From contig NZ_VTOX01000003.1 of the NCBI RefSeq assembly GCF_012184415.1, positions 62,001 through 126,000 of the forward strand: a stretch of 64,000 nt of DNA, read 5' to 3'. This document shows, piece after piece, positions 48,966 through 58,269 of the stretch (positions are counted from its first letter, which is position 1; each line of letters opens with the position of its first letter). The notes under the pieces are model-generated. The model had not been told where the DNA came from and did no database searches. It worked only from the letters and a program-made list of their open reading frames with translations. Origin of the DNA: Ramlibacter lithotrophicus. GTDB lineage: Bacteria; Pseudomonadota; Gammaproteobacteria; Burkholderiales; Burkholderiaceae_C. Position numbers and translations under genes: made by a program.

Positions 48966-50177
48966 GTGAAAATCAGGAAACTCATTGCCGCCTGCGGCGT
49001 CGTCTGCGGCGGCCTGATGGCGGCGCTGCCGGCGCAAGCCCAGATCTCGGGCGACGTGATCCGCATCGGCTTCATCACGGACATGTCCAGCGTCTACGCC
49101 GACATCGACGGCCAGGGCGGCGTCGAGGCGATCAAGATGGCCATCGCCGACATGGGCGGCGCGATCAACGGCAAGAAGATCGAGATCCTCACGGCCGACC
49201 ACCAGAACAAGCCCGACGTGGCCGCCACCAAGGCCCGCGAATGGTTCGACACCCAGGGCATGGACGTGCTGATCGGCGGCACCAACTCCGGCACCAGCCT
49301 GGCCATGGCCAAGGTCGCCGCCGAGAAGAAGAAGCCGTTCATCGCCGTGGGCGCCGCCTCGTCGGCGCTGACCAACGAGCAGTGCACGCCGTATACCATG
49401 CACTGGGCCTACGACACCACGGCCCTGGCCAAGGGCACCGGCAACGCGGTGGTCAAGCAGGGCGGCAAGACCTGGTACTTCCTCACGGCCGACTACGCGT
49501 TCGGGCACCAGCTGCAGACCGACACCGCCAAGGTCGTGCAGGCCTCTGGCGGCCAGATCGTGGGCTCGGTGCGGCACCCGCTCAACGCCAGCGACTTCTC
49601 CTCCTTCCTGCTGCAGGCGCAGAGCAGCAAGGCCCAGATCCTGGGCATGGCCAACGCCGGCGGCGATACCATCAACACGATCAAGGCAGCCAACGAGTTC
49701 GGCATCACCAAGACGATGAAGCTGGCCGGCCTGCTGGTGTTCATCAACGACATCCACTCGCTGGGCCTGAAGACCACCCAGGGCATGTACATGACGGACA
49801 GCTGGTACTGGAACCAGAACCAGGAAACCCGTGCCTGGGCCCGCAAGTTCTTCGACAAGATGAAGCGCATGCCTTCCTCGCTGCAGGCCGGCGACTACTC
49901 GGCGGCCACCCAGTACCTGGCCGCGGTCAAGGCCGTCGCCAGCGACGACGCCGAGAAGGTGCTCGGCCACATGAAGAAGGCCAAGTTCAACGACGTCTTC
50001 ATGAAGGGCGGCTGGGTCCGCGGCGACGGCCGCGTGATCCACGACATGTACCTGATGCAGGTGAAGTCGCCCGACAAGTCCACCGAGCCGTGGGACTACT
50101 ACAACGTGGCGCAGGTGTTCAAGGGCGAAGAAGCCTGGACCACCAAGGCCGACAGCAAGTGCGCGCTGTGGAAGTGA
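48966..50177 (+). CDS. ABC transporter substrate-binding protein, Liv type
   Basis: A 403-residue periplasmic binding protein of the leucine/isoleucine/valine family. Its signal peptide is residues 1-26 (AACGVVCGGLMAALPAQAQ). IRIGFITDMSSVYADIDGQG is the family opening, and GGTNSGTSLAMAKVAAEKKK and TADYAFGHQLQTDTAKVV follow. The start is a GTG (48966) with AAGGAG upstream. The ligand may be an amino acid, but many members of this subfamily bind aromatic or short acids; it cannot be told here. Confidence 0.93.
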   Translation: MKIRKLIAACGVVCGGLMAALPAQAQISGDVIRIGFITDMSSVYADIDGQGGVEAIKMAIADMGGAINGKKIEILTADHQNKPDVAATKAREWFDTQGMDVLIGGTNSGTSLAMAKVAAEKKKPFIAVGAASSALTNEQCTPYTMHWAYDTTALAKGTGNAVVKQGGKTWYFLTADYAFGHQLQTDTAKVVQASGGQIVGSVRHPLNASDFSSFLLQAQSSKAQILGMANAGGDTINTIKAANEFGITKTMKLAGLLVFINDIHSLGLKTTQGMYMTDSWYWNQNQETRAWARKFFDKMKRMPSSLQAGDYSAATQYLAAVKAVASDDAEKVLGHMKKAKFNDVFMKGGWVRGDGRVIHDMYLMQVKSPDKSTEPWDYYNVAQVFKGEEAWTTKADSKCALWK

Positions 50178-50198
50178 CGATCGAGTAACCATCAGGAG

Positions 50199-50220
50199 CC
50201 GGCCCCGTCCCCGGGGCCGG
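50199..50220 (+). terminator. Hairpin between the binding-protein gene and livH
   Basis: A 9-bp GC-only stem (CCGGCCCCG with CGGGGCCGG, loop of four) followed by TTTCGCTT. The U tract is weak, so it is more likely a partial terminator or an mRNA-stabilising stem that keeps the binding-protein message high relative to the permeases. Confidence 0.55.
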
Positions 50221-50236
50221 TTTCGCTTCGAGTTCC

Positions 50237-51124
50237 ATGACTGAAATCTTCGGCATTCCCATCCAGGCCTTCCTCGGGCAGCTGATGCTCGGGCTGGTCA
50301 ATGGCGCGTTCTACGCCATGCTCAGCCTCGGCCTCGCCGTCATCTTCGGCCTCCTCGACATCGTGAACTTCGCGCACGGCGCCCTGTACATGGTGGGCGC
50401 GTTCGCGGCCTGGATCATGCTGGAGAAGTGGGGCGTCAACTACTGGTGGGCGCTGCTGCTGGCGCCGCTCATCGTCGGCGCCCTTGGCGTCGTGATCGAA
50501 CGGGCCTTCCTCAAACGGCTGTACGGGCTCGATCCGCTCTACGGCCTTCTGCTCACCTTCGGCATCGCGCTGATCCTGGAAGGCATCTTCCGCGACCAGT
50601 ACGGCGTGTCCGGCCAGTCCTACCCGGTACCTGACGCGCTCGCCGGCGCGACCAACCTCGGCTTCATGGTGCTGCCGAACTACCGCGCATGGGTGGTGCT
50701 GGCATCGATCGCCGTCTGCCTGGGCACCTGGTTCCTGATCGAGCGCACACGCCTTGGCGCCTACCTGCGGGCCGGCACCGAGAACGCCAAGCTGGTGCAG
50801 GCCTTCGGCGTCAACGTGCCGATGATGGTCATGCTGACCTACGGCGCCGGCGCGGCGCTCGCGGCGCTGGCCGGCGTGCTGGCCGCGCCGGTGATCCAGG
50901 TGACGCCGCTCATGGGCTCCAACCTCATCATCGTGGTCTTCGCGGTCGTCGTGATCGGCGGCATGGGCTCCATCCTGGGCTCGATTGTCACCGGCCTCGC
51001 GCTCGGGATCATCGAAGGCTTCACCCGGGTCTTCTACCCCGAGGCATCCAACGTCGTGGTCTTCGTCATCATGGCGATCGTGCTCATGATCCGGCCAGCC
51101 GGCCTGTTCGGGAAGGAGGCCTGA
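50237..51124 (+). CDS. livH: ABC transporter permease LivH
   Basis: A 295-residue permease of the Liv family with about eight membrane segments. It has LVNGAFYAMLSLGLAVIFGL near the start and the conserved FAHGALYMVGAF. The coupling region is around RAGTENAKLVQAFGVNVPMM, with the EAA-like glycine in [13 protein letters not shown]. It follows the binding-protein gene by 59 bases and is one base before livM. Confidence 0.96.
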   Translation: MTEIFGIPIQAFLGQLMLGLVNGAFYAMLSLGLAVIFGLLDIVNFAHGALYMVGAFAAWIMLEKWGVNYWWALLLAPLIVGALGVVIERAFLKRLYGLDPLYGLLLTFGIALILEGIFRDQYGVSGQSYPVPDALAGATNLGFMVLPNYRAWVVLASIAVCLGTWFLIERTRLGAYLRAGTENAKLVQAFGVNVPMMVMLTYGAGAALAALAGVLAAPVIQVTPLMGSNLIIVVFAVVVIGGMGSILGSIVTGLALGIIEGFTRVFYPEASNVVVFVIMAIVLMIRPAGLFGKEA

Positions 51125-51125
51125 C

Positions 51126-52145
51126 ATGTCGGTCCAGCCCGCGGCCCTCGACGCCGCCCCCGGTCCCTCCCCCGCCGTCCCCGCTGCCACCACATCGATG
51201 AGCCGAGCCACACGCTTCACCTACCTCGCACTGCTCGCGCTGGCGATCGTCGCTCCGATGATCGGGCTGTACCCGGTGTTCGTGATGAAGCTGCTGTGCT
51301 TCGCGCTGTTCGCCTGCGCCTTCAACCTGTTGCTCGGTTTCACCGGGCTGCTCTCCTTCGGTCACGCCGCCTTCTTCGGGTTCGCGGCCTACGTGGCGGG
51401 CTGGGTGATCAAGGCGCTGGGATGGACGCCGGAGCTCGGGCTGCTGGCGGGCGCCGCCACGGGCGCCCTGCTCGGCTCCGTCTTCGGCCTGGTCGCCATC
51501 CGGCGCCAGGGCATCTACTTCGCGATGGTCACGCTGGCGCTGTCGCAGATGATCTTCTTCGTCTGCCTGCAGGCACCGTTCACCGGCGGCGAGGACGGCC
51601 TGCAGGGGGTCCCGCGGGGGAACCTGTTCGGCCTGCTTTCGCTGCAGTCGGACACGACCATGTACTACGTGGTGCTGGCGATCTTCGTCGCCTGCTTCCT
51701 CGCCATCCTTCGCATCGTCACCTCGCCGTTCGGCCAGGTGCTCAAGATGATCCGCGAGAACGAGCCGCGGGCCACCTCGCTGGGCTACCAGGTGGACCGG
51801 TACAAGCTGCTGGCCTTCATCCTTTCGGCCACCCTGTCGGGGCTGGCCGGCTCGCTGAAGACGGTCGTCATGGGTTTTGCCTCGCTGACCGACGTCCACT
51901 GGGCCATGTCCGGCGAGGTGATCCTGATGAGCCTGCTGGGCGGCGTCGGCACCTTCTTCGGGCCGGTGCTCGGCGCCGGCATCGTGATCGCCCTGCAGGA
52001 CAACCTGGCCGACAAGGTCGGGGCCTGGGTCAACGTGATCATCGGCGTCATCTTCGTGGTCTGCGTGCTGGCCTTCCGCAAGGGCATCGTCGGCGAGGTG
52101 CAGGCCTTCCTGGAGCGCCGCCGCAAGAGCGGCCGCGCCGCCTGA
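51126..52145 (+). CDS. livM: ABC transporter permease LivM
   Basis: A 339-residue permease pairing with LivH. After a 30-residue hydrophilic alanine/proline-rich N-terminus there are about nine membrane segments. LLGFTGLLSFGHAAFFGFAA is the LivM signature, and SPFGQVLKMIRENEPRATSL the cytoplasmic coupling loop. LLGGVGTFFGPVLGAGIV comes late. An internal ATG at about residue 25 (MSRATRF) could be the true start. Confidence 0.95.
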   Translation: MSVQPAALDAAPGPSPAVPAATTSMSRATRFTYLALLALAIVAPMIGLYPVFVMKLLCFALFACAFNLLLGFTGLLSFGHAAFFGFAAYVAGWVIKALGWTPELGLLAGAATGALLGSVFGLVAIRRQGIYFAMVTLALSQMIFFVCLQAPFTGGEDGLQGVPRGNLFGLLSLQSDTTMYYVVLAIFVACFLAILRIVTSPFGQVLKMIRENEPRATSLGYQVDRYKLLAFILSATLSGLAGSLKTVVMGFASLTDVHWAMSGEVILMSLLGGVGTFFGPVLGAGIVIALQDNLADKVGAWVNVIIGVIFVVCVLAFRKGIVGEVQAFLERRRKSGRAA

Positions 52146-52149
52146 GTCG

Positions 52150-52917
52150 ATGGGCAGCCTGTTCTCCCTCGAAGGGCGCGTGGCCCTGGTCACCGGCGGA
52201 TCGCGCGGCATCGGACGCATGATCGCCTCCGGTTTCCTCGCCCAGGGCGCCACCGTCTACATCTCCTCGCGCAAGGCCGACGCGTGCGACGCAACCGCCC
52301 GGGAACTTTCGGCGCTGGGTCCCTGCTTTTCGCTGCCGGCGGACGTATCCACGGTCGAAGGCGCCCGTGCACTGGCGTCCGGATTCGCGCAGCGCAGCGG
52401 ACACCTGGACATCCTCGTCAACAACGCGGGCGCGGCCTGGGGCGAGACCTTCGACACGTTCCCGGAAAAGGGCTGGGACAAGGTCGTGGACCTCAACCTG
52501 AAGTCGCCCTTCTTCCTCACCCAGGCGCTGCACGAAGCCCTGCGCAAGGGGGCGGCGACCAGGCCGGCGAAGGTGATCAACATCGCCTCGATCGACGGCG
52601 TCTCGGTCAACCCGCTGGAAACCTATTCCTACGCCGCGAGCAAGGCCGGCCTGATCCATCTCACGCGCCGCATGTCGCTGCGGCTGGTGCAGGACAACAT
52701 CGTGGTGAGCGGCATCGCGCCGGGGGCGTTCGCCTCCGACATGAACCGGGCCGCCAGAGACCACGGCGACCAGGTGGCGCGGCGCATTCCGGCCGGCCGG
52801 ATCGGCACCGACGAGGACATGGCCGGCGCGGCCATCTACCTGGCGTCGCGCGCCGGCGACTACGTCGTCGGCCAGACCATCGTGGTCGACGGCGGGGCCA
52901 CCCTGGCGCGCGGCTAG
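52150..52917 (+). CDS. Short-chain dehydrogenase/reductase (RhlG-like)
   Basis: A 255-residue SDR. The NADP(H)-binding motif is TGGSRGIG at residues 15-22, LVNNAGAAWG lies at about 87-96, and the catalytic serine is in INIASIDG, with tyrosine and lysine in YSYAASKAG. It resembles RhlG and 3-oxoacyl-ACP reductase relatives that reduce 3-oxoacyl groups. It starts four bases after livM, so it is probably the last gene of the liv transcript. The substrate is inferred only loosely. Confidence 0.9.
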   Translation: MGSLFSLEGRVALVTGGSRGIGRMIASGFLAQGATVYISSRKADACDATARELSALGPCFSLPADVSTVEGARALASGFAQRSGHLDILVNNAGAAWGETFDTFPEKGWDKVVDLNLKSPFFLTQALHEALRKGAATRPAKVINIASIDGVSVNPLETYSYAASKAGLIHLTRRMSLRLVQDNIVVSGIAPGAFASDMNRAARDHGDQVARRIPAGRIGTDEDMAGAAIYLASRAGDYVVGQTIVVDGGATLARG

Positions 52918-52921
52918 CGCG

Positions 52922-53836
52922 CTACTGGCGCGCCACTGCCGCCGGACCCAGCCCGTCCAGCGTGTAGTTCTGCGGGCCGCGGCTGGCGATCTTGATGGCG
53001 CCGACCCGGTTGCCCAGGACCGCGCAGCGCTCCAGCGGCCAGCCCTGTTCCAGCCCGTACAGCAGCGCGCTGCGCCAGGCGTCGCCGCAACCGGTCGGAT
53101 CGACGACTTCGTGCGCCTTGACCGCGGGCACCACGGTCTTCTCGCCGCGGATCCAGACTTCGCAGCCGTCGTGGCCCAGCGTGACCACCAGCCCCTCGAC
53201 CCGCTGCGAGATCTGCGCCGGGCTCCAGCCGGTGCGCTCGCACAGCATCTTGCCCTCGTAGTCGTTCACCGTGACCCACGTGGCCTGGTCGATGAAGGCC
53301 GCCAGTTCGCGGCCGTCGAACATCGGCAGGCCCTGGCCCGGATCGAACACGAACGGGATGTTCGCGGCGGCGAACTGCGCGGCATGCACCACCATCGCTT
53401 CGCGGCCGTCGGGCGAAATGATCCCAAGCTTGACGTCGGGCCGGGCGTCGATCCTGGTGACGTGTGCATGCATCATCGCGCCGGGGTGGAACGCGGTGAT
53501 CTGGTTGTTGTCGCGGTCGGTCATGATCATCGCCTGCGCGGTGTAGGTCTCGTCGACCTCGCGCACGTACTCCGTGCTGATGCCCAGCGACTGCATTCGC
53601 GCGATGTAGCCGTAGCCGTCGCTGCCCACCGTCGCCATCGGCAGCGGGTCCCCGCCGAGGAGCTTGAGGCCGTATGCGATGTTGCCCGCGCAGCCGCCGA
53701 AGTCGCGCCGCAGCGCCGGGACCAGGAACGAGACGTTCAGGATGTGCAACTGCTCGGGCAGGATCTGCTCGGCGAAGCGGCCCTCGAAAGTCATGATGGT
53801 GTCGAACGCGAGGGAGCCACAGATCACTGCTGCCAT
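52922..53836 (-). CDS. PfkB-family carbohydrate (or nucleoside) kinase
   Basis: A 304-residue ribokinase-fold kinase. It begins MAAVICGSLAFDTIMTFEGR and shows the first PfkB signature around GGCAGNIAYGLKLLGGDPLP. The second signature is DPTGCGDAWRSALLYGLEQG, whose aspartate is the catalytic base (more usually AGD). Adenosine kinase and other sugar kinases share this fold; I cannot tell the substrate. It converges with the SDR gene, five bases apart, with no terminator between. Confidence 0.88.
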   Translation of the reverse strand: MAAVICGSLAFDTIMTFEGRFAEQILPEQLHILNVSFLVPALRRDFGGCAGNIAYGLKLLGGDPLPMATVGSDGYGYIARMQSLGISTEYVREVDETYTAQAMIMTDRDNNQITAFHPGAMMHAHVTRIDARPDVKLGIISPDGREAMVVHAAQFAAANIPFVFDPGQGLPMFDGRELAAFIDQATWVTVNDYEGKMLCERTGWSPAQISQRVEGLVVTLGHDGCEVWIRGEKTVVPAVKAHEVVDPTGCGDAWRSALLYGLEQGWPLERCAVLGNRVGAIKIASRGPQNYTLDGLGPAAVARQ

Positions 53837-53853
53837 TGGATGTTCCGGTGAGG

Positions 53854-54906
53854 TCAGGGATAGAAAGCCAGCACGCGATAGCCGGCGACTCGACTGGCGA
53901 GCGAGGCGTCCTGCAGCGCGAACGCCGCGGTGCCCGACCACTCCGCGCGCGCGGCCAGGGCGAGCCGTGCCGCACCGAGTTCGCCCGGCATCAGAACGCG
54001 CCGCACCACGGGTTGCTCTTCGCTGTCGGTGAGGGTGAGTTCGACCGCCGGCAGCGCGACCTGGCCGGCGGACTGGTTCTTCAGCGTCACCTCGAGCCGG
54101 TAGGCGTCGGGCCGCAAACGGTTGAAAGTCGAGCCGTCGATGGCGATCGCCTCGATACGGCGCGGCGGCGCGATACGGCAGTCGAGCGGATCGCACACGC
54201 GGTCCAGCCACGGCCGCAGCGCCGGCTCGGCGGCTGCCAGGCGGTCGCGCTCCTGCACGGCGACCTGCAGGCCAAGCAGCCCCACGAGGGCCAGCGCCAG
54301 CAGCGACAGCAGTCCCCGAACCGCGGGGCGCTGCCAGCGCGCCTCGCGCCGCGCCTGGCGCACGAACGTGAGCTCCTCCAGCGGCGCGGCGCCGGCCGGC
54401 GGTTCGCTGGCGGTCAGTTCGGCAGGGGCGCTCAGGTCCTCGCGGCGCAGCGAGAACGGCCGGTCCAGCGGGTCTTCCTGCAGCGCCTGCCGTTCGGCCC
54501 GCAGCCGCAGCGAATCGGGCTCCTCGTCCGGCAGTTCTTCGTCGATCTCGGTCAGCGGCGACGAAACGACCGAGTCCGGCGACAGGTCGGAAGCGGGTTC
54601 CGAGTCCGGTGCCGCGAGCGGCGGCGCCTCTTCGGCGGCGATCTGGTCATGCGCGCTTGCGGCCTCTCCGGCGCCGGCGTCGAACGGATCCGCTTCGGGC
54701 CCGGCCGGCGGCGGCTGCGCGCCACCGGACTGCACTTCGTGCTCCTGCGCCTGGGCCACGGCGGCTGCCGGCTGCAGGTGGACGCTGGCGTCGAACACCT
54801 CGCTGCAATGGCCGCAGCGCACCCAGCCTTCGGACACCCGGAGCTGGTCGGGCACCACTTTGAACATCGTGGCGCAGGCGGGGCAGCGCGTGATCAGGGC
54901 GGGCAT
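53854..54906 (-). CDS. DUF3426 zinc-ribbon membrane protein
   Basis: A 350-residue protein of unknown function. The N-terminal MJ0042-type zinc ribbon has two CxxC pairs (RCPACATMF and VRCGHCSEVF, residues 7-38). A long acidic, alanine/proline-rich middle (40-180) follows, then one membrane segment (about 200-222, LLSLLALALVGLLGLQVAVQ). The C-terminal DUF3426 domain (225-345) would lie outside the cytoplasm. It is regularly found beside prmA in betaproteobacteria, as here (60 bases apart). Confidence 0.88.
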   Translation of the reverse strand: MPALITRCPACATMFKVVPDQLRVSEGWVRCGHCSEVFDASVHLQPAAAVAQAQEHEVQSGGAQPPPAGPEADPFDAGAGEAASAHDQIAAEEAPPLAAPDSEPASDLSPDSVVSSPLTEIDEELPDEEPDSLRLRAERQALQEDPLDRPFSLRREDLSAPAELTASEPPAGAAPLEELTFVRQARREARWQRPAVRGLLSLLALALVGLLGLQVAVQERDRLAAAEPALRPWLDRVCDPLDCRIAPPRRIEAIAIDGSTFNRLRPDAYRLEVTLKNQSAGQVALPAVELTLTDSEEQPVVRRVLMPGELGAARLALAARAEWSGTAAFALQDASLASRVAGYRVLAFYP

Positions 54907-54966
54907 CAGCGGGCCATTCTACGGTCCAGCCGCGGCGGCCGCGCCAGCCCGGGCGGCGACGGGGGA

Positions 54967-55848
54967 TCAGCCGCGCGCGGTCATGAGCACCCAGCCGTCT
55001 TCGCGGTCGGACACTTCGAGCACGGCGTACGGTGCGTAGGCCTGCGTCAATTCGGCGGCCTGCCGCTCGAGGATCCCGGCCAGGACCAGCGAGCCCTGCG
55101 GCGCGACGTGCGCGCACAGGAGCGGCGCCAGCATCTTGAGCGGCGTGGCGAGGATGTTGGCCAACACCGTGCCGTAGCGGCCGGCGGCCAGTTCCGGCAG
55201 GCCGGCGGCGATCTGCACCCCGTTCGCCGCCGCGTTCGCCTGCGCTGCCGTCACGGCGGCGGGATCGATGTCCACGGCATCGACCGCGGTCGCGCCGTAC
55301 AGCGCGGCGGCGATCGCCAGGATGCCGGAGCCGCAGCCGTAGTCGAGCACGCGCTGGCCGGCGATCGGGTGCGTGGCGATCCAGCGCAGGCACATGCGCG
55401 TCGTGGGATGCGTGCCGGTGCCGAAGGCGAGGCCGGGGTCGAGCCGGATCACCTGGCGCGCCTGCGCCGGCGGTTCATGCCAGGTCGGCACGATCCAGAA
55501 ATCATCGGTGATGGACACGGGCGCGAACTGCGACTGCGTGAGGCGCACCCAGTCCTGCTCGGCGACGGCGGCGATGCCGAGGACGGCGCAACCGGCGAAG
55601 AAGTCCTGCGGCTGCAGCAGCCGCACCGCGTCGTCGGCCGCATCCCGCGTGGGAAACAGCGCCAGCACCCGCGAGCGCTGCCACCCGGCCTTCGGCGGCG
55701 GCAACCCGGGCTCGCCGAACAGCGCCTGCTCGGCATCCGTCTGCGCATCCGCGTCCTCGACGGAGACGCTCAACGCATCCAGCGCCTCCAGCGCGTCGCC
55801 GAGCGCCTCCACCCGGTCTTCGGGGCACAGCAATTGCAGTTCGAACAT
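54967..55848 (-). CDS. prmA: Ribosomal protein L11 methyltransferase PrmA
   Basis: A 293-residue enzyme that trimethylates ribosomal protein L11. The N-terminal substrate-binding domain (1-100) begins MFELQLLCPEDRVEALGDAL. The SAM-binding part has FGTGTHPTTRMCLRWI and VLDYGCGSGILAIAAALYGA, then DIDPAAVTAAQANAAANGV. It lies 25 bases downstream of accC on the same strand, a common arrangement. Confidence 0.96.
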   Translation of the reverse strand: MFELQLLCPEDRVEALGDALEALDALSVSVEDADAQTDAEQALFGEPGLPPPKAGWQRSRVLALFPTRDAADDAVRLLQPQDFFAGCAVLGIAAVAEQDWVRLTQSQFAPVSITDDFWIVPTWHEPPAQARQVIRLDPGLAFGTGTHPTTRMCLRWIATHPIAGQRVLDYGCGSGILAIAAALYGATAVDAVDIDPAAVTAAQANAAANGVQIAAGLPELAAGRYGTVLANILATPLKMLAPLLCAHVAPQGSLVLAGILERQAAELTQAYAPYAVLEVSDREDGWVLMTARG

Positions 55849-55873
55849 GGCACTCGTCCTCTCGGCCGGCCGC

Positions 55874-57223
55874 TCATCGCTTGTGGTGCGCGAGCCACTC
55901 CTCGAGGTAGTGGATGTTGGTGCCGCCTTGCAGGAACTTGGCGTCCACGGTCAGGTCGCGGTGCAGCGGAATGTTGGTGTTGATGCCTTCGACCACCGTC
56001 TCGAGCAGCGCGGTGCGCATGCGCGCGAGCGCCTGCTCGCGGGTATCGCCGTGCACGATGATCTTGCCGATCATCGAGTCGTAGTTCGGCGGCACGAAGT
56101 AGTTGGTGTAGACGTGCGAGTCCACCCGCACGCCCGGGCCGCCCGGCGCGTGCCACATCGTGATGCGCCCCGGTGACGGCATGAAGTTGTACGGGTCCTC
56201 CGCGTTCACGCGGCACTCGATGGCGTGCCCGCGCAGCTGGATGTCGCGCTGGGCGAACGGCAGTTTCTCGCCAGCCGCCACCATGATCTGCGTCTTGACG
56301 ATGTCGACGCCGGTGATCATCTCGGTCACCGGATGCTCCACCTGCACCCGGGTGTTCATCTCGATGAAGTAGAACTCGCCGTTCTCGTACAGGAACTCGA
56401 ACGTGCCGGCGCCGCGGTAGCCGATGCGCTTGCAGGCGGCGACGCAGCGCTCGCCGATCTTGTCGATCAGCTTGCGGGGGATGCCCGGCGCGGGCGCCTC
56501 CTCCATGATCTTCTGGTGGCGCCGCTGCATGGAGCAGTCGCGCTCGCCCAGGTACACGCCGTTCTTGTGCTTGTCGGCGAGGATCTGGATCTCGATGTGC
56601 CGCGGGTTCTGCAGGAACTTCTCCAGGTACACCGCCGGATTGCCGAAGGCGGCGCCCGCCTCGGCCTTCGTCATCTGCACTGCGTTGATCAGCGCCGCCT
56701 CGGTGTGCACGACGCGCATCCCGCGCCCGCCGCCGCCGCCCGCAGCCTTGATGATCACCGGATAGCCCACGTTCCTGGCCAGCCGGCGGATCGCCACCGG
56801 GTCGTCGGGCAGTTCGCCGTCGGAGCCCGGCACGCACGGCACGCCCGCCTTGATCATGGCCTGCTTCGCGGCGACCTTGTCGCCCATGATCCGGATCGAT
56901 TCCGGCGTCGGGCCGATGAACTGGAACCCGCTCTTTTCCACCCGCTCAGCGAAGTCGGCGTTCTCCGACAGGAAGCCGTACCCCGGATGGATCGCCTCCG
57001 AATCGGTCACCTCCGCCGCGGAAATGATCGCCGGCATGTTGAGATAGCTCTGGGCCGACGGCGCCGGGCCGATGCACACCGCCTCTTCGGCCAGCTTGAC
57101 GTACTTGGCCTCGCGATCGGCCTCGGAATAGACCATCACGGCCTTCACCCCGAGTTCGCGGCAGGCCCGCTGGATCCTCAGGGCGATCTCGCCGCGGTTG
57201 GCAATCAGTATCTTCTTGAACAT
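55874..57223 (-). CDS. accC: Acetyl-CoA carboxylase, biotin carboxylase subunit AccC
   Basis: A 449-residue ATP-grasp enzyme that carboxylates the biotin on AccB in the first step of fatty acid synthesis. It begins [20 protein letters not shown]. The glycine-rich ATP loop is [11 protein letters not shown] near residue 160, and active-site text includes MQRRHQK and [15 protein letters not shown]. The ATG at 57223 is the family start. Its first 11 codons are copied three more times upstream in a 142-base tandem repeat between accB and accC. The immediate leader is the stop of a mini-ORF, then CACC, with no Shine-Dalgarno at normal spacing. Confidence 0.97.
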   Translation of the reverse strand: MFKKILIANRGEIALRIQRACRELGVKAVMVYSEADREAKYVKLAEEAVCIGPAPSAQSYLNMPAIISAAEVTDSEAIHPGYGFLSENADFAERVEKSGFQFIGPTPESIRIMGDKVAAKQAMIKAGVPCVPGSDGELPDDPVAIRRLARNVGYPVIIKAAGGGGGRGMRVVHTEAALINAVQMTKAEAGAAFGNPAVYLEKFLQNPRHIEIQILADKHKNGVYLGERDCSMQRRHQKIMEEAPAPGIPRKLIDKIGERCVAACKRIGYRGAGTFEFLYENGEFYFIEMNTRVQVEHPVTEMITGVDIVKTQIMVAAGEKLPFAQRDIQLRGHAIECRVNAEDPYNFMPSPGRITMWHAPGGPGVRVDSHVYTNYFVPPNYDSMIGKIIVHGDTREQALARMRTALLETVVEGINTNIPLHRDLTVDAKFLQGGTNIHYLEEWLAHHKR

Positions 57224-57650
57224 GGTGTCACGCGGCTCGATCGCCCTCGCGGCCTGCGCCCGCCGGGCAATCTGGTGTGCGCTCACATGCGGCCAGCGCA
57301 TATGACCGCACCCCCGCGCCTGCGGCGCGAACGCCGCGGTTGGCAATCAGTATCTTCTTGAACATGGTGTCACGCGGCTCGATCGCCCTCGCGGCCTGCG
57401 CCCGCCGGGCAATCTGGTGTGCGCTCACATGCGGCCAGCGCATATGACCGCACCCCCGCGCCTGCGGCGCGAACGCCGCGGTTGGCAATCAGTATCTTCT
57501 TGAACATGGTGTCACGCGGCTCGATCGCCCTCGCGGCCTGCGCCCGCCGGGCAATCTGGTGTGCGCTCACATGCGGCCAGCGCATATGACCGCACCCCCG
57601 CGCCTGCGGCGCGAACGCCGCGGTTCGCAATCAGTATCTTCTTGAACATG
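57190..57650 (-). repeat. 142-bp tandem repeat of the accC start region (three units plus a fragment)
   Basis: Units begin at 57191, 57333 and 57475, with a 34-base fragment at 57617-57650, all at exact 142-base spacing. Each carries the first accC codons (ATGs at 57223, 57365, 57507 and 57649). The three full units look identical. The fragment next to accB differs at 57626 (c instead of g, silent in the accC reading). Units also contain a GCGCC-TGC-GGCGC hairpin. The near-perfect identity means a recent expansion or an assembly effect. Confidence 0.93.
57228..57649 (-). other. Three tandem 45-codon mini-ORFs between accB and accC
   Basis: From each upstream ATG (57649, 57507, 57365) the reading is [11 protein letters not shown] followed by [14 protein letters not shown] and ends in GREGDRAA and TGA, 45 residues. 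After each stop come four bases (CACC) and the next ATG; the last leads into accC itself. The first mini-ORF starts 16 bases after the accB stop. Ribosomes ending one could restart on the next. Whether these peptides are made is unknown; I do not claim they are genes. Confidence 0.6.
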
Positions 57651-57665
57651 TGCCCCGGCGCCGCC

Positions 57666-58121
57666 TCATTCGATGGTGAACAGGGGCTGTCCGTACTCCA
57701 CTGCCTGCCCGTTCTCGCAGAGGATCTGCGTCACAGTGCCGCTCTTGTCGGCCTCGATCTCGTTCAGGATCTTCATGGCCTCGATGATGCAGACGGTGTC
57801 GCCTTCCTTGACCTGGCTGCCGATTTCCACGAATGCCTTCGCGCCCGGCGAGGCCGCGCGGTAGAAGGTCCCCACCATCGGCGACTTCACGGTATGGCCG
57901 GCGGGCGTGGCGGCCACCGGCGCCGCCGCCGCCGCGGCGGCAGGCAGTGCCGCGGCCGGAGCCGGCTGGGCGGCGGGCAGCGGCTGCGGCGCGACCGGGT
58001 GGTAGTTCGCGGGGCCGCCCTTCACGATGCGGACCTTGCCCTCGGCCTCGGTGATTTCAAGTTCCGAGACGTTCGATTCCGAGACCAGGTCGATCAGGGT
58101 CTTGAGTTTGCGCAAGTCCAT
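57666..58121 (-). CDS. accB: Acetyl-CoA carboxylase, biotin carboxyl carrier protein AccB
   Basis: A 151-residue carrier protein. The N-terminal part begins [20 protein letters not shown]. An alanine/proline linker covers about residues 45-75. The C-terminal biotinyl domain (78-151) has the modified lysine in [12 protein letters not shown] and the thumb-like region [26 protein letters not shown] precedes the ATG. The 148 bases upstream are clearly more AT-rich (around 58150-58215) and probably hold the accBC promoter. Confidence 0.97.
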   Translation of the reverse strand: MDLRKLKTLIDLVSESNVSELEITEAEGKVRIVKGGPANYHPVAPQPLPAAQPAPAAALPAAAAAAAPVAATPAGHTVKSPMVGTFYRAASPGAKAFVEIGSQVKEGDTVCIIEAMKILNEIEADKSGTVTQILCENGQAVEYGQPLFTIE

Positions 58122-58269
58122 TGTTGCCCTCCTGTGCGCGGACGAAATCCAGCGAATTTACAGTAATTCACAGGTATTTTTGGCTTTTTCGCCCAATTTC
58201 TTTTATCTGGAGGAATCTGAAGCGGCCCCTCCGCCGCTTCCCGCGCCTGTGGCGCAAGGTCGGAGACCC

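Noticed and set aside
57190..57650. The accC-upstream tandem repeats as a CRISPR array
   Set aside because: The units are 142 bases long, contiguous and identical, with no unique spacers, and they carry accC coding sequence.
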